Assembly: GCA_963802745.1 (NCBI GenBank)
Contig: CAWDKL010000002.1
Coordinates: forward strand, 47,164 to 111,163
Reading direction: 5' to 3'
Length of the DNA: 64,000 nucleotides
Source: JAJPKK01 sp963802745
GTDB lineage: Bacteria > Pseudomonadota > Alphaproteobacteria > Rhizobiales > Xanthobacteraceae
In this document: positions 20,051 to 29,201 of the stretch, one piece after another
Layout of the letters: each line of letters starts with the position of its first letter
Numbering within the stretch: position 1 is the stretch's first letter
The notes under the pieces: generated by a model
What the model was told of the DNA's origin: nothing
Databases searched by the model: none
What the model saw: only the letters and a program-made list of their open reading frames with translations
Program-made: the position numbers and the translations under genes

Positions 20051-21777
20051 ATGAGGAAACCCATCACCACCGCACTCGCGGCGCTATTGCTCGCGTCCGC
20101 GGGGCACGCGGCGCTGGCCGCGACCATCACCGGCACCATCAAGGGTGCAGACGGGGCGCCGTTCCGGGCCGCCTTCGTGCATGTGCAAAACACCAAGACC
20201 AAGATGACCATGATGGTGCTCTCGGACAGCAAGGGGCGCTATTTCACCGACCAGCTCCCGGCGGGCACCTATGACGTGTCCGCGAGCTGGGTCGGCTACA
20301 AGAGCGATCCGGTGCGGCGGCGCAACGTCACGCTTGCCGACGACACCCGCCTTGCCCTCGACTTCACCATGAAGGATGCGCCGGTCGAGTGGAGCCAGCT
20401 GACCAAATACCAGGCCGGCACGCTCATTCCGCAGGCGCTCGGCAACGGCAAGGATATTCTCATCCAGCAGTGCTTCAACTGCCATGCCTTCGGCAAGATC
20501 GGTGCGGTCGGCCGCCACGACGTGGACGGCTGGAAGGACGAGATCGACGTGATGCGGCTCACCGGCGTCGCCCGCATCCGCCCCGCGGTGACCGAGCAGG
20601 TGTCAAAGTATCTCGCCGCAGCGTTCGGCCCGAGTCCGCGACGCCCGAATCGCCCGCCGCGCTGCCGGGCTACAAGGCGGTGCAGCAGGGCCGCGATTAT
20701 TTTTCCGACGAGGCGCTGAACATCGTCTACGTGGATTATCCGCTCACCGGCGACCCCAAGGATCGTCCCGGCTCGGCGCGGCCCGACAAGGACGGCAAGA
20801 TGTGGCTGGAGATGAACGCCGGCCTGGCGCGGCTCGATCCCGACACCGGCGACATCAAGACCTGGCGGCTGACCAACCTCTCCAGCAATTTCATCCACGA
20901 GATCCTGCCGACCCCGGACGGTTCGGTGTGGCTGACGCTGGAAGCGCAAGGCGGCTTGGCGCGATTCGATACCGCGACGGAAAAGTTCGAGGTGTTTATC
21001 GACCAGGACGCCAACAAGAAGTACGAGCTCAACAAGCCGGTGCAGAAGGACCCCAACGATCCGTTCCCGAACCTGCCGATTCCCGAAGGCACGCAATCGG
21101 GCGGCGCCCGCAGCCACACCGCCGCGATCGACCATGAGGGCAATATCTGGGTTTCCGGCCGGCCGTTGAAGAAACTCGACGTGCGCACCGGCAAATACAC
21201 CTATTACCCGGTCGAGGTGCCGGATTCCTACGGCATCGCGTTCGACCGCGCCGGCAATATCTGGTTCGCCCAATTCAATTCGCGCGACCACCAGGATATC
21301 GGCATGGTCAACGTGAAAACCAACCAGATCACGAAATTCAAGCCGCCGGAAGGGGTGACGCCGCGTCGCCTGAAGGTGGATTCCAAAGGCATGGTCTGGA
21401 TCGGCGACTATTTCGGCGGCAGCCTGACCCGCTTCAACCCGCAAAACGGCGAGTTCAAAGTATTTAAACTCCCCGGCCCGATGCCGACCCCCTACGGCAT
21501 GGAAGTCGATCTCGACGACAACGTCTGGTACGCCTCCATGTACACCGACGTGATGGGCAAGCTCGACCCCAAGACCGGCAAGGTGACGGAATATCCCTCG
21601 CCCTACGGCGAACGCGGCACCCGCGACATGGTGGTCGATGCCAAGGGGAGGATTTGGTACGGGGCGCAGCCTTATTTCAAGGCGGGGTATGTGCGGGTGC
21701 GCACGGAGGCGGAGAAGGCGGCGGCGCTGGGGCAGGTGAGGAGTAAGCGGCGAGGATGTAGGGGCGCAATCGGTTGA
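20051..21777 (+). CDS. Exported CarboxypepD-like / mono-haem cytochrome c / Vgb-type beta-propeller protein (frame broken by one base)
   Basis: Signal peptide at residues 1-25 (ALAALLLASAGHAALAA), then a CarboxypepD_reg-like beta sandwich (ITGTIKGADGAPFRAAFVHV, LPAGTYDVSASWVGYKS). A single c-type haem motif CFNCHAF follows near residue 140, then a beta-propeller of the virginiamycin B lyase-like type with repeated blades such as GNIWVSG, GNIWFAQ, MVWIGDYFGG, NVWYASMY and RIWYGAQ. The first part ends in a wrong frame after LAAAFGP; adding one C in the CCC run at 20629-20631 gives FGPESATPESP and joins the parts into about 575 residues. Periplasmic location and redox-linked function are inferred. 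GGAGG at 20034 supports ATG 20051. Confidence 0.82.
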
Positions 21778-21792
21778 TTGCGCCGTTTCAGC

Positions 21793-21870
21793 GCGTAGCC
21801 CGGATTGGAGGCGAAGCCGCAAATCCGGGAACGGCGGTGCCATAGGTAACGGCCCGTCCCGGATTTCCTA
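21793..21870. repeat. Intergenic palindromic repeat
   Basis: GTAGCCCGGATTGGAGGCGAAGC-type unit with an inverted partner around GTCCCGGATTTCC. It is of the common class built on GTAGCCCGGATT, also present at 33916-34048. Confidence 0.6.
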
Positions 21871-21882
21871 ATCGCATCAAAG

Positions 21883-22539
21883 ATGCAAGCGTGCGCCCGC
21901 GTCATTGGCAGCTGGATATGTGATGAATCTGTTCCCACTGATGAAGCCCGTGAGCTTGTGCCGGCTATGAATGACACCCGCATCGAGAAGGATTTCGCCG
22001 CGTTGGAGCATGTGCGCCGGGCGCGAACAAATTTCGCCGACCGCATTTGCACCGCCAGCGCCAGTCAGCACCAAGAGGTGCTCGAGATCCTGCGGCTAGG
22101 TTCCATGTTTGACTTGGCCGAATTTTATTTCGCTCTTAAGGCCATGGACCTATACGGTGTTGACGACATCGCGCTGCTCGCCGACATGCACAACCAGCGC
22201 GTCGATGGCTTGTTGCGCAACCCAGATGCGATGCGGCAGCGCAAGCTCCGCACTGACCGATTGCTCGACGCCATCTTCACCAGCGATACGCGCCCGCGGC
22301 TCGAGCACTTCTGGCGCGAGACACCCGGTGCGCTCGACCAGTCGAACCTCGCTCGCTTTCTTCTGCCGCTGATGGCGGCCAATACCACGCGCAAGCTCGT
22401 CGTCGCAGCGGAAGCCGCAGGATTCCTGGTTCGACGCCCTACTCAGCTCGGCACCATATTGGTCGTATCTACGGGGATTATGGAGGATGTTTTCGGTCAA
22501 TGCATGCGCCAGATGCGCGAGGCCATTGCCAAACTATAA
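21883..22539 (+). CDS. Hypothetical protein
   Basis: The frame encodes 218 residues from ATG 21883; ATG 21967 (MNDTRIEKDF) is an equally likely start giving 190 residues. It is rich in charged helices (ALEHVRRARTNFADRI, EVLEILRLGSMFDLAEFYFALK) and has no signal peptide or membrane segment. Arg/Lys-rich helices in the centre (DAMRQRKLRTDRLLDAIF) and a C-terminal amphipathic helix suggest an all-alpha cytoplasmic protein, possibly a regulator, but I do not recognise a family. It stands at the left edge of the accessory region. Confidence 0.6.
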   Translation: MQACARVIGSWICDESVPTDEARELVPAMNDTRIEKDFAALEHVRRARTNFADRICTASASQHQEVLEILRLGSMFDLAEFYFALKAMDLYGVDDIALLADMHNQRVDGLLRNPDAMRQRKLRTDRLLDAIFTSDTRPRLEHFWRETPGALDQSNLARFLLPLMAANTTRKLVVAAEAAGFLVRRPTQLGTILVVSTGIMEDVFGQCMRQMREAIAKL

Positions 22540-22661
22540 GAGGTACCCGTGCGGTAGTAAAGCTTGTTCGCCGCGCTGCTCATCTTAGTTAATTGTGGCA
22601 TCCAGTCCGGCTTGGCGACGGAAGAGGACCTCCCGCCGCAATTAAATTCGTCCGATGGACA

Positions 22662-23156
22662 TCATGAGGAGAGTTTTTCCTTGACACCCCTGGCGCGGCG
22701 CAGCATTTCGAAAAATTCGATCGAGCTGGCGGCGGATATCAGCGTTTCTGCATTAGAGGGCCAATTCAAGAAGGTTGCGAGACCAGCGAGCTTCCGATCG
22801 GCGGGCCCGTTTCCGTGTTTTTCAGGTGGGGGCATCGCGGCATCCATAATAATGTTATGAAGCTCAGAATGTTCAACTGCGCCCGCATTATACCTGACTC
22901 CGCGCGTCGCAGCATCCGTAATAATTCTCTCAAGCCCAGTCGCACGCGAAAGCTCGGCCCCGCACAAGTCAGCGCGGCGGAAGTCGAAACCGCTCAGATC
23001 ATTTGCACCAAAATCAACACCGCGCCAATCTCCACCAGCAAAACAACTGCGCGGCTCAAGGCCGGCAAGTCGCGCCAGCGATACCACGTCCAATGCCTTG
23101 TTTTCAAGTGCAAGTATCGTCCGAAGGACCCGGAGTTGCCGCGGCGTTAACCTCAT
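22662..23156 (-). CDS. Pentapeptide-repeat-containing protein
   Basis: About 164 residues from ATG 23156, whose ATGA overlaps the stop of the upstream phosphoesterase-linked frame. The N-terminal helical part (MRLTPRQLRVLRTILALENKALDVV) is followed by a short set of pentapeptide repeats of the A(D/N)LxG kind: GGDWRGVDFGANDLSGFDFRRADLCG (given in parts: WRGVD, FGAND, LSGFD, FRRAD, LCGAE). The rest is helical with RARGVKEKLSS at the end. Short pentapeptide modules often mediate protein interaction. Translational coupling to the phosphoesterase gene suggests they act together. Confidence 0.7.
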   Translation of the reverse strand: MRLTPRQLRVLRTILALENKALDVVSLARLAGLEPRSCFAGGDWRGVDFGANDLSGFDFRRADLCGAELSRATGLERIITDAATRGVRYNAGAVEHSELHNIIMDAAMPPPEKHGNGPADRKLAGLATFLNWPSNAETLISAASSIEFFEMLRRARGVKEKLSS

Positions 23157-24882
23157 GGTTCGCGATTCCAACGCAAGAGGCAATAGCCAATTCGTATGCT
23201 ACCATCCGGCTCCTCCACCGTGCGTGCAAGGCAGTCAGCAATCCATTTCTCCGCCAGTTTTATTTGAGCGGTCGAACAGCCCTCGCGAGCTAGTTTTACG
23301 GATAGGTCGTCCGCATATTCCAGTTGTAGAATCACCGCAACCTCCGGAGGGTCATCGGATTCACCCGTGGTTACGTATCGGCCAAGCGATTGGCCGTTCA
23401 GCTGATCGCCTTCCAACACGGCGTCTTCGTCAGCCAAAAAACCACCTGTGCGGCACCCTCGTTACCACCCGAAGTATCTATACCGGCGCGCGGCGGACGG
23501 TAAATAGATGTCGGCACGATGTTGCAATTCTTCGGAACGGGTAGTAGCACTGTGCGCCGGACGCCGACGGTGACCCGATTACCGTCCACCACATCGGGTG
23601 CACGCCCAAAGCGCACCTCGCCAGTGACTTGGAAATCATCCCGTGAGCTGACTTGTCTCGGCACCTCCAAATTAACAAAACACATTTTTGGGAAGGGATT
23701 ATCCGGCGCGGCCTTGAAAACACCGGGTGACTTTGCAACAGTGGAGTCGGCATCTGATAATGAAACGTCATCCGCGATCGATTGTCGTCTGGTCATTGGT
23801 ACATCGGCAGCAGCCGATGGGGGCCGGCGCGCCGTTACGGCGGCCGGAACGTCCTGATCGCGGCCAGCGCCGGACTGATCAGTTCCAAGTCGTTGCACGG
23901 GCGCAGACCGTGCGGCGAGTACGCGTCGTCGGCGCGGAAGCTCGAACCCACGCTCATATTGCGGATCGTGCGGAAACAGGCTGGGATCGATCGTCCAGAC
24001 CTCTTGCGGATCATCCTCGTAGCGGATCGGGGAAATGCAGATGCGGGCAGTATCGATTGATGCATAGAGCGCCCGGTTCGGCCAGCCGCGTTTTTGATAG
24101 GCCGCGCCGGCCGCAAGGTAGAGGCTTTCGCCCGCGATGCCGGCGACGCTTTCCACATCGTTCTTGTGCAGATGGCCGCGCAGTATGACGTCCACATGGG
24201 AAGCGAGCGCCGCCTTGATGTTGGCGGCTTCGCTGTCGGCGAGCCAATCGAGCGGATGGTGGATGAGCGCCACGGTGATGTCGGCGCCGAGCGCGGCGAG
24301 CGCTTCGATCGCGGCGTCGAGGCAGCGCCGTCCGACCCACAGCTTGCCGTAATCCGCGTCGTCCAGGCAGAACAGGGCGCTGTTGATGGGCAGCACGCCG
24401 AGCTTGTGCCCCGCGATCTCCACCGCTTCGACCGGTCCGCAGGTCGAAGCGCGCGGCAGCGAACGGATGCCGGCGAAATAGCGATCGTGCCAGTCCGCAA
24501 AGGCCGCAAGCTTGTGGGTGAGGTGCAGCTTCGCCACGCCGGGCCGGAAATAGCGGTCGGATTCCTCGCGCGAGGTCAGCGTGCGAGCAAGGCCGTCGGC
24601 GCGGTCGCGATCCACATCGTGATTGCCGGGAATGACGAACAGATGCCGCTTGTCGATGCCGGCCGCTGCGATCAGCGCATCGAAAAAGGTGGTCGCGGCA
24701 GCATACTCTTTCTCCTGTCCGGCATGCGCCACATCGCCGGTCGCGAACACGAGGTCAACCTTACGCCCGCGCTCCCGGAATCTCCGGACCGACTGCACCA
24801 GCGCCCGCAGCACCACGTCGCGATCATAAGGGTCGCCGCCGCGGAAATGAAAATCCGATACGTGAAGCCAACTTGCCTGCAT
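23153..24882 (-). CDS. Calcineurin-like metallophosphoesterase with C-terminal extra domain (probable frame break)
   Basis: Residues 1-290 form a calcineurin-fold phosphoesterase with all metal motifs: LHVSDFHF (D-x-H), FATGDVAHAG (GD), IPGNHDVDRDR (GNHD), LIHHPLDWL (H), and ILRGHLHKND (GHxH). A disordered linker follows (residues 310-385), then a beta-rich segment (FPKMCFVNLEV, EVRFGRAPDVVDGNRVTV). The frame ends at residue 494, but a second frame begins exactly there (ADEDAVLEGDQLNG, ending CLLRWNREP at 23153) and becomes continuous if one base is added to the A6 run at 23436-23441, giving about 576 residues. Alternatively the tail is a separate TTG-started gene at 23437. The last stop overlaps the pentapeptide gene. 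Cytoplasmic; substrate unknown. Confidence 0.78.
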
Positions 24883-25122
24883 CGCGATTACCCGGTCGCG
24901 CCGCCGCAGCGAAATGCGCGGTCGATAGCGTCATACTGGTGGAATAGCCCGGTTCATGCAAGCCTCGCCGGTGACCGGCGTCGAGCCCGGACGGCGCCGG
25001 AACAAGCTGCACCGGCCCGTCATCCGTCGTAATGACGATGTTCTCCCTGCAAGCGCGCGCTTGACGAGGAACTGCGCAAGCTGGGCGCTCAAGTCTTAGG
25101 GCGTCGGCACACACATTGATGG

Positions 25123-25749
25123 ATGCCCGGCAACGAATCTGCTACAGCTAATTATATGTTGCTCTCAACAGCCGAAGACTTAGCCAAATTCGTAGAGGAG
25201 CTGAGGCGCGAATCCGATCGCGGTCTTGCGCTTGTCGCTTCGGCTTTGATCGATGACAAACTGGGGGAGACACTACGATCGTTCTTCTGCGAAGGTTCTT
25301 CTGCCGCCAAACTGCTCGATGATAGCAATGCTGCTCTGAGTACGTTCTCATCACGATGCGAAGCTTGTTTCGCTCTCGGGCTGATTGATGACAAAGAATA
25401 CAGCGAGATCGCACTCATTCGAAAAGTGAGGAATGAATTTGCGCATGCGAAACACGGACTGTCATTTCAGACGCCCCGTGTGCAGGGTCTGTGTTCGAGT
25501 CTGAAATCAAATTTGCCCGAAGGCGGAGGTTATCCGATCAACGATCCCCGGTTTCGATTTACAAACGCAGCCGTTGCAATAGTGCTTCGCCTTTATCATC
25601 GGCCGGAATGGGTGGCTCTCGAACGCCGGCAGCCGAAGACGTGGCTCTCGTCAAGCGCTACTGAGTGGCGTATGTTCGAGAACGAAAAGCCACCACCTGG
25701 CGTTCCGATTATCTTGCTCGCACGCCGGGATGGCGGTCAGGGCGAGTAA
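25123..25749 (+). CDS. MltR-family (mannitol repressor-like) protein
   Basis: 208 residues. The family pattern is clear: LRRESDRGLALVASALIDDKLGETL, then FSSRCEACFALGLIDDKEY, then IRKVRNEFAHAKHG, as in MltR, a small all-helical protein that modulates mannitol operon expression in enterobacteria. Stand-alone members are common in accessory regions and seldom linked to mannitol use. ATG 25123 lacks a strong ribosome site; ATG 25156 is an alternative. No mannitol genes are nearby, so a repressor role is not supported by context. Confidence 0.75.
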   Translation: MPGNESATANYMLLSTAEDLAKFVEELRRESDRGLALVASALIDDKLGETLRSFFCEGSSAAKLLDDSNAALSTFSSRCEACFALGLIDDKEYSEIALIRKVRNEFAHAKHGLSFQTPRVQGLCSSLKSNLPEGGGYPINDPRFRFTNAAVAIVLRLYHRPEWVALERRQPKTWLSSSATEWRMFENEKPPPGVPIILLARRDGGQGE

Positions 25750-25860
25750 GCAAGCGTAGCCTGAATGAAGCGCAGCGTAATCCAGGACGGCCGTCGTCAT
25801 GGGCACGGCCGATCCCGGATTGCGGGCCGGAAGGCCGGCCCTCCATCCAGGCTACGCGGC
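25746..25860. repeat. Palindromic repeat, with a 60-bp unit repeated at 27002-27060
   Basis: The unit contains the hairpin GGGCCGGAAGGCCGGCCC and outer arms reading GTAGCCTG and CAGGCTAC. Bases 25791-25850 are nearly identical and in the same orientation to 27002-27060, so the Fic module between them is flanked by direct repeats. Confidence 0.85.
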
Positions 25861-25955
25861 GCGGCGCTGCCACCGTCCGAGCGGTTGACCAGCAAGTGTA
25901 GGACGCAATCACTTTATTGCCCCCTTTCACGGCTCGGTCATTCCAATTCACCGTC

Positions 25956-26584
25956 TCACCGCTGTGCCTCCACCGGTCCAGGGGTTGGAATACCGTCATC
26001 GGTCAGTTGAGCTTGCAAGAGCGCGGCTAAATAGTCTTCCATCTCGTGGAAGTCCAGTTCTCCCCGATCCCATGCGCGATCAGCCGCGGTCAAAGCGTCC
26101 TCATATCCGCCACGATCATCCTTAATGCGCTCGGGACAATTTTACGTACGCCGAGGACAGCGCCATGACGCACACACAGGAGATAGTATGAAGCCGCTCT
26201 TGCGGTTCTCCCGTTTCCTTCAATAAACGGATGGATCCAATTCAGCCGCCAAAGCGCATAGGCGGCCAACTCGGTCGGCGTGTAAATATACCAATTTTCA
26301 TGAACAAACGATATAAAACGATCCATCAGGTCGGGAACTTTTTCGAAGTGCGGCGGAATATGATCGCCCACATAAATAGGTTCCTCTCTAAATCGGCCTC
26401 CAAATTGCGATAGACCCGCCACGGCGGCGTGGTTCAAAGCCCAGAGCATATATTTGTCGAACGTCGTATGGTCTTGCTTGAGGCCAATCTCGATATAGTT
26501 CATCATTAAATCATACTGCCTGATGAGGTTCCTTTCCTGAACCATGTCGTATAGATCCGGATCCTCATGTTCCAAGACAATCAT
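25956..26584 (-). CDS. fic: Fic-domain protein (frame broken by one base)
   Basis: The catalytic loop HPFIEGNGRTAR (about residue 118) is the canonical Fic motif H-P-F-x-[DE]-G-N-G-R for AMP transfer from ATP to a target hydroxyl. The N-terminal part reads MIVLEHEDPDLYDMVQER with ATG 26584. The first frame stops at 26090 after KIVPSALRM; adding one C to the CCC run at 26133-26135 restores KIVPERIKDD and continues through GGYEDALTAADRAWDR and FHEMEDYLAALLQAQLTDD to a stop at 25956, about 209 residues in total. No inhibitory (S/T)xxxE(G/N) helix is obvious inside the protein, so regulation may come from a partner such as the small gene upstream. Confidence 0.87.
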
Positions 26585-26626
26585 TTGAAAACCAAGAAGC
26601 CCAGCTGTCTGGGCTTCTCCTCCCGC

Positions 26627-26836
26627 CTAGGGTGCGTACATGCGCAGCGTCTTTGTTGCACGTCTGACCGACGCTTTCGTGATGCGCGATCCTTTCGGAG
26701 CGTTGCCATAGGCAAAGCTCACCCGCTGCTCTTCAAGTTCGGCCTCGGTCACGCCCCTCTGCTTGCTCTGTTGCAGAAGGTGATCAAGCTCCGGCCGCGC
26801 AGGCGCGCGGCTGATCGATGGTTTGCGCTCTGCCAT
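26627..26836 (-). CDS. Small helical protein upstream of fic, possible antitoxin-like partner
   Basis: 69 residues from ATG 26836 with GGGAGC eight bases upstream. It is basic and helical (RPELDHLLQQSKQRGVTEAELEEQRVSFAYGNAP), ending in GSRITKASVRRATKTL. The EQRxSFAYGN segment recurs in small uncharacterised proteins of proteobacterial toxin-antitoxin-like loci, to my recollection. It sits 42 bases upstream of the Fic gene in the same direction. It lacks a clear (S/T)xxxE(G/N) Fic-inhibition motif, so an antitoxin role is only suggested by position. Confidence 0.6.
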   Translation of the reverse strand: MAERKPSISRAPARPELDHLLQQSKQRGVTEAELEEQRVSFAYGNAPKGSRITKASVRRATKTLRMYAP

Positions 26837-26947
26837 GTGTAGCTCCCGATGATCCATCGTGAATTCTACCGCAACGCCGCTGATCGAGGCGTTACCTTGG
26901 AACCGTATGTAGTCCTTTTTTGCAGCAAGCGTACCCCGCGTGGAGCC

Positions 26948-26979
26948 ACCGGGTCCGGCCTTCGGCCGGCCCGGTGGTA
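26948..26979. terminator. Strong GC hairpin with TTCG loop
   Basis: CCACCGGGTCCGGCC-TTCG-GCCGGCCCGGTGG is a near-perfect stem with a stable tetraloop. It lies downstream of the XRE gene (minus strand), so it could end that transcript, but there is no T-run; it may simply be part of the adjacent repeat. Confidence 0.45.
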
Positions 26980-27001
26980 AACTCGGCGTCATCCGGGGCA
27001 G

Positions 27002-27060
27002 CCGTCGTCATGGGCACAGCCGATCCGGGATTGCGGGCCGGAAGGCCGGCCCTCCATCCG
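27002..27060. repeat. Second copy of the repeat at 25791-25850
   Basis: Same orientation and nearly the same sequence, with the GGGCCGGAAGGCCGGCCC hairpin. Only a few substitutions distinguish the copies. Confidence 0.85.
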
Positions 27061-27112
27061 GGCGACACGGCGCGCGGCTTGCACCGTCCGGGCAGCAAGG
27101 ATGGTAGCGGCC

Positions 27113-27388
27113 TCACGCTGCCTTCTCGAACTTGATGCCGGGGCGCAGGCCAGCGCGTTCCGCGAGCCGAACCGGCATGCTCAGGCTAAAAAGGTTGATC
27201 TTTCCGTTCTTGATCTCGGACACCCGAGCCTGCGTGATCCCAAGGCGCTTTGCCGCCTCGATTTGTGTCGGAGCGGACTTGTTCGGCCACGTACTGATCC
27301 TGGAGAGCAGCTTGGCGCGCATTTTAAGCTCGGCCGCTGCTTCCGCCGGGAACAGGTCGTGAAATACGGACTTTGCCCTTGTCGTCAC
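27113..27388 (-). CDS. XRE/HigA-like helix-turn-helix antitoxin
   Basis: About 91 residues if started at GTG 27388 (TTRAKSVFHDL). The HTH is TQIEAAKRLGITQARVSEIKNGKINLFSL, close to the antitoxins that pair with HigB/RelE-type toxins (COG5606). A linear toxin partner would normally precede it, but upstream there is only a broken PIN gene in the same frame, which extends the open frame to 27580. Its C-terminus (MPVRLAERAGLRPGIKF) is slightly unusual for the family. It probably autoregulates if expressed; an orphan antitoxin is the simplest reading. Confidence 0.7.
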   Translation of the reverse strand: MTTRAKSVFHDLFPAEAAAELKMRAKLLSRISTWPNKSAPTQIEAAKRLGITQARVSEIKNGKINLFSLSMPVRLAERAGLRPGIKFEKAA

Positions 27389-27599
27389 CTGATCTGTTTT
27401 AGCCGAGCCCTGGCGAGGTCGATGTCTCGCTTGGGCGAGGTTCTGCGCAGTCGATGGCTTGCCAATTCGCACGTTTGCACGAACTTCCCAGGCCGATGCC
27501 GCGCTGACAAGAACGATGGCGTCTACGCTCGCCAACATATTCCGCGCTGTCCTCGAAAGCTTTGCGTCGCCGGCGAACATCGCTCAGGTCAAGGAGCAT
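27389..27599 (-). pseudogene. VapC-type PIN toxin remnant
   Basis: MLLDL at 27599 is followed, in another frame, by MFAGDAKLSRTARNML and IVLVSAASAWEVRANVRIGK, the middle of a PIN-domain toxin. The segment between the first Asp motif (LLDTHxLLW in intact proteins) and FAGD is missing, and the second half of the domain is replaced by the XRE gene. It is a deletion remnant fused upstream of the antitoxin. Confidence 0.7.
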
Positions 27600-27885
27600 C
27601 TTGAGGCCGGATACCAAACGGTGGTGGACATCGATTTGTCGAAGTTCTTCGACCGGTCCATCATCAACGGCTGCTCGACCGGATCGCCCAACGGGTGTCC
27701 GTAGGGCGGGTGCTGGCCCTTGTGCGCCATATGCTCCGAGCGGGAGTGGTGATGCCGGACGGAACGAAGATCGCCGTCGGAGGGAACACCACAAGGAGGC
27801 CCGCTGTCGCCATTGCTGTCCAATAGGGTCCTCGACGAACCGGACCGGGAATTGGAGCGGCGGCTATCGCACTTTCCGCGTTGGC
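27600..27885 (+). pseudogene. Group II intron reverse transcriptase (LtrA-like) remnant
   Basis: Three frames together read: EAGYQTVVDIDLSKFFDR (RT domain 1-2), then HHQRLLDRIAQRV, VLALVRHMLRAGVVMPDG, then EGTPQGGPLSPLLSN (the PQGGPLSPLL motif of group II intron RTs), then LDEPDRELERRL. At least two small deletions break the frame, and the YADD catalytic box and the rest are absent. It abuts the PIN remnant, suggesting an old insertion and deletion. Confidence 0.8.
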
Positions 27886-28107
27886 GAAATCTCACTTTAC
27901 CACGCCCCTCGGCCAGCTCCCAAGGCCCAAACTCACCCACCGATTCTGCTGAGGACCCTGAAAACGGAGCTGACAAACGATCAACTCCTTGGAGCCGATG
28001 GTCTGGGGTGCTATCGTTTCTTTATCCCAGGAGGCTATGAACGTGGGACCCTGGGACTTTCACCGGCCCCTTTCGGGGTCACCCTTAATCCTCAGAATGG
28101 TAGTCTT

Positions 28108-29073
28108 ATGAAAAACGCTCTTCTGAAGTGCATCGCCATCGCTGCCATGCACGTTGCGGGCATCGCCGCAGCCCAAGCTCAAACCCTCTCTGGGCCAACC
28201 CCTCCGGCGGTGATTCCGCCAGGTTATATCGTCACGCCATTCGGCCACTTTCATTCAAGCTGCGTCGTGCGCCTGGGTGAGGGGGATGAGTTGCGGCCGG
28301 ATCAAAAGATCATCCGGCACCAAAATGGCAGCACAGGCCAGATGTCTACGTGCGCCTATCCCCATTACCGGGCCGACGGACAACCGGTGTACGGGGATGA
28401 GCGGAACGTTAAGCAACCCAACATCAGCAAGTCCTGGATTGTATCTGAGAGCGTCACCACGGGTAGTCTGCAAAGCTCCTATGGCTTCTTGTCTGCCCAA
28501 TGGACCGTCCCCCCGGCGCCAACCTCGCTCGACGGCCAGACCCTTTTCTTTTTCCCTGGCCTGGAGGACGCGAACGATGTGGTGACCATTATTCAGCCCG
28601 CCTTGGGGTGGAATTCGGATTACCAAAATGCTTGGGGCATCGCCAGCTGGAATTGCTGCTATAGCGGCACGACCTACGAAGCCACGCCGCAGCCCGTCAG
28701 TCCCGGAGATACCATTCTTGGCTATATGTTCGACACCTGCAGCGCGGGAACAGTGTCATGTAGCTCGTGGGACGTCGTTGCCTGGGATTTACAAAGCGGC
28801 AAGATATCCGAGCTGTTAAATACCTCAAGTCAAAAGCAGACCTTCAATTGGGCCTTCGGCGGCGTCGTGGAGGTCTATGGCATCAAGCAGTGCTCCGATT
28901 ACCCCAACAACCCCAACGGCTTCTCCGGTGGAACTCACACAATCTCTTTCAATGCGATAGGGCTCTACAACGACAGCATGCAGCAGATCGCCAATCCGGC
29001 GTGGTCCTTCACCAATTGGGTCGGCAGCACAGCGACGCCACAATGCGGCTACGGCGCATCGGTGCCGACTTAG
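28108..29073 (+). CDS. Secreted protein of unknown function, beta-rich
   Basis: 321 residues from ATG 28108 (the frame is open further upstream through the RT remnant, but the signal peptide marks the real start). Signal peptide ALLKCIAIAAMHVAGIAAAQAQ, proline-rich linker, then a beta-rich domain with YGFLSAQWTVPPAP, GQTLFFFPGLED, WGIASWNCCYSG, and FNWAFGGVVEVYG. Six or more cysteines suggest disulfides in the periplasm or outside. The WTVPPxP and FFPGLED pattern recurs in secreted proteins of bacteria and fungi that I cannot assign to an enzyme family with confidence; glutamic-peptidase- or neprosin-like folds are possible. A GC hairpin (about 29100-29131) follows. Confidence 0.72.
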   Translation: MKNALLKCIAIAAMHVAGIAAAQAQTLSGPTPPAVIPPGYIVTPFGHFHSSCVVRLGEGDELRPDQKIIRHQNGSTGQMSTCAYPHYRADGQPVYGDERNVKQPNISKSWIVSESVTTGSLQSSYGFLSAQWTVPPAPTSLDGQTLFFFPGLEDANDVVTIIQPALGWNSDYQNAWGIASWNCCYSGTTYEATPQPVSPGDTILGYMFDTCSAGTVSCSSWDVVAWDLQSGKISELLNTSSQKQTFNWAFGGVVEVYGIKQCSDYPNNPNGFSGGTHTISFNAIGLYNDSMQQIANPAWSFTNWVGSTATPQCGYGASVPT

Positions 29074-29201
29074 GTCATTCTCAATTTTTGATCGACCCGA
29101 CGGGCGGGGTGGCCGCGCACCCCGACCCGTGTCCGATGATTCAATCGCGAAACAAGAAACCCGAACGACCGGGCCGCGATGCGTTCCGCTGACGGGGACC
29201 G

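Noticed and set aside
22564..23150. Plus-strand frames opposite the pentapeptide gene
   Set aside because: No ribosome site and the minus-strand protein has recognisable repeats and translational coupling.
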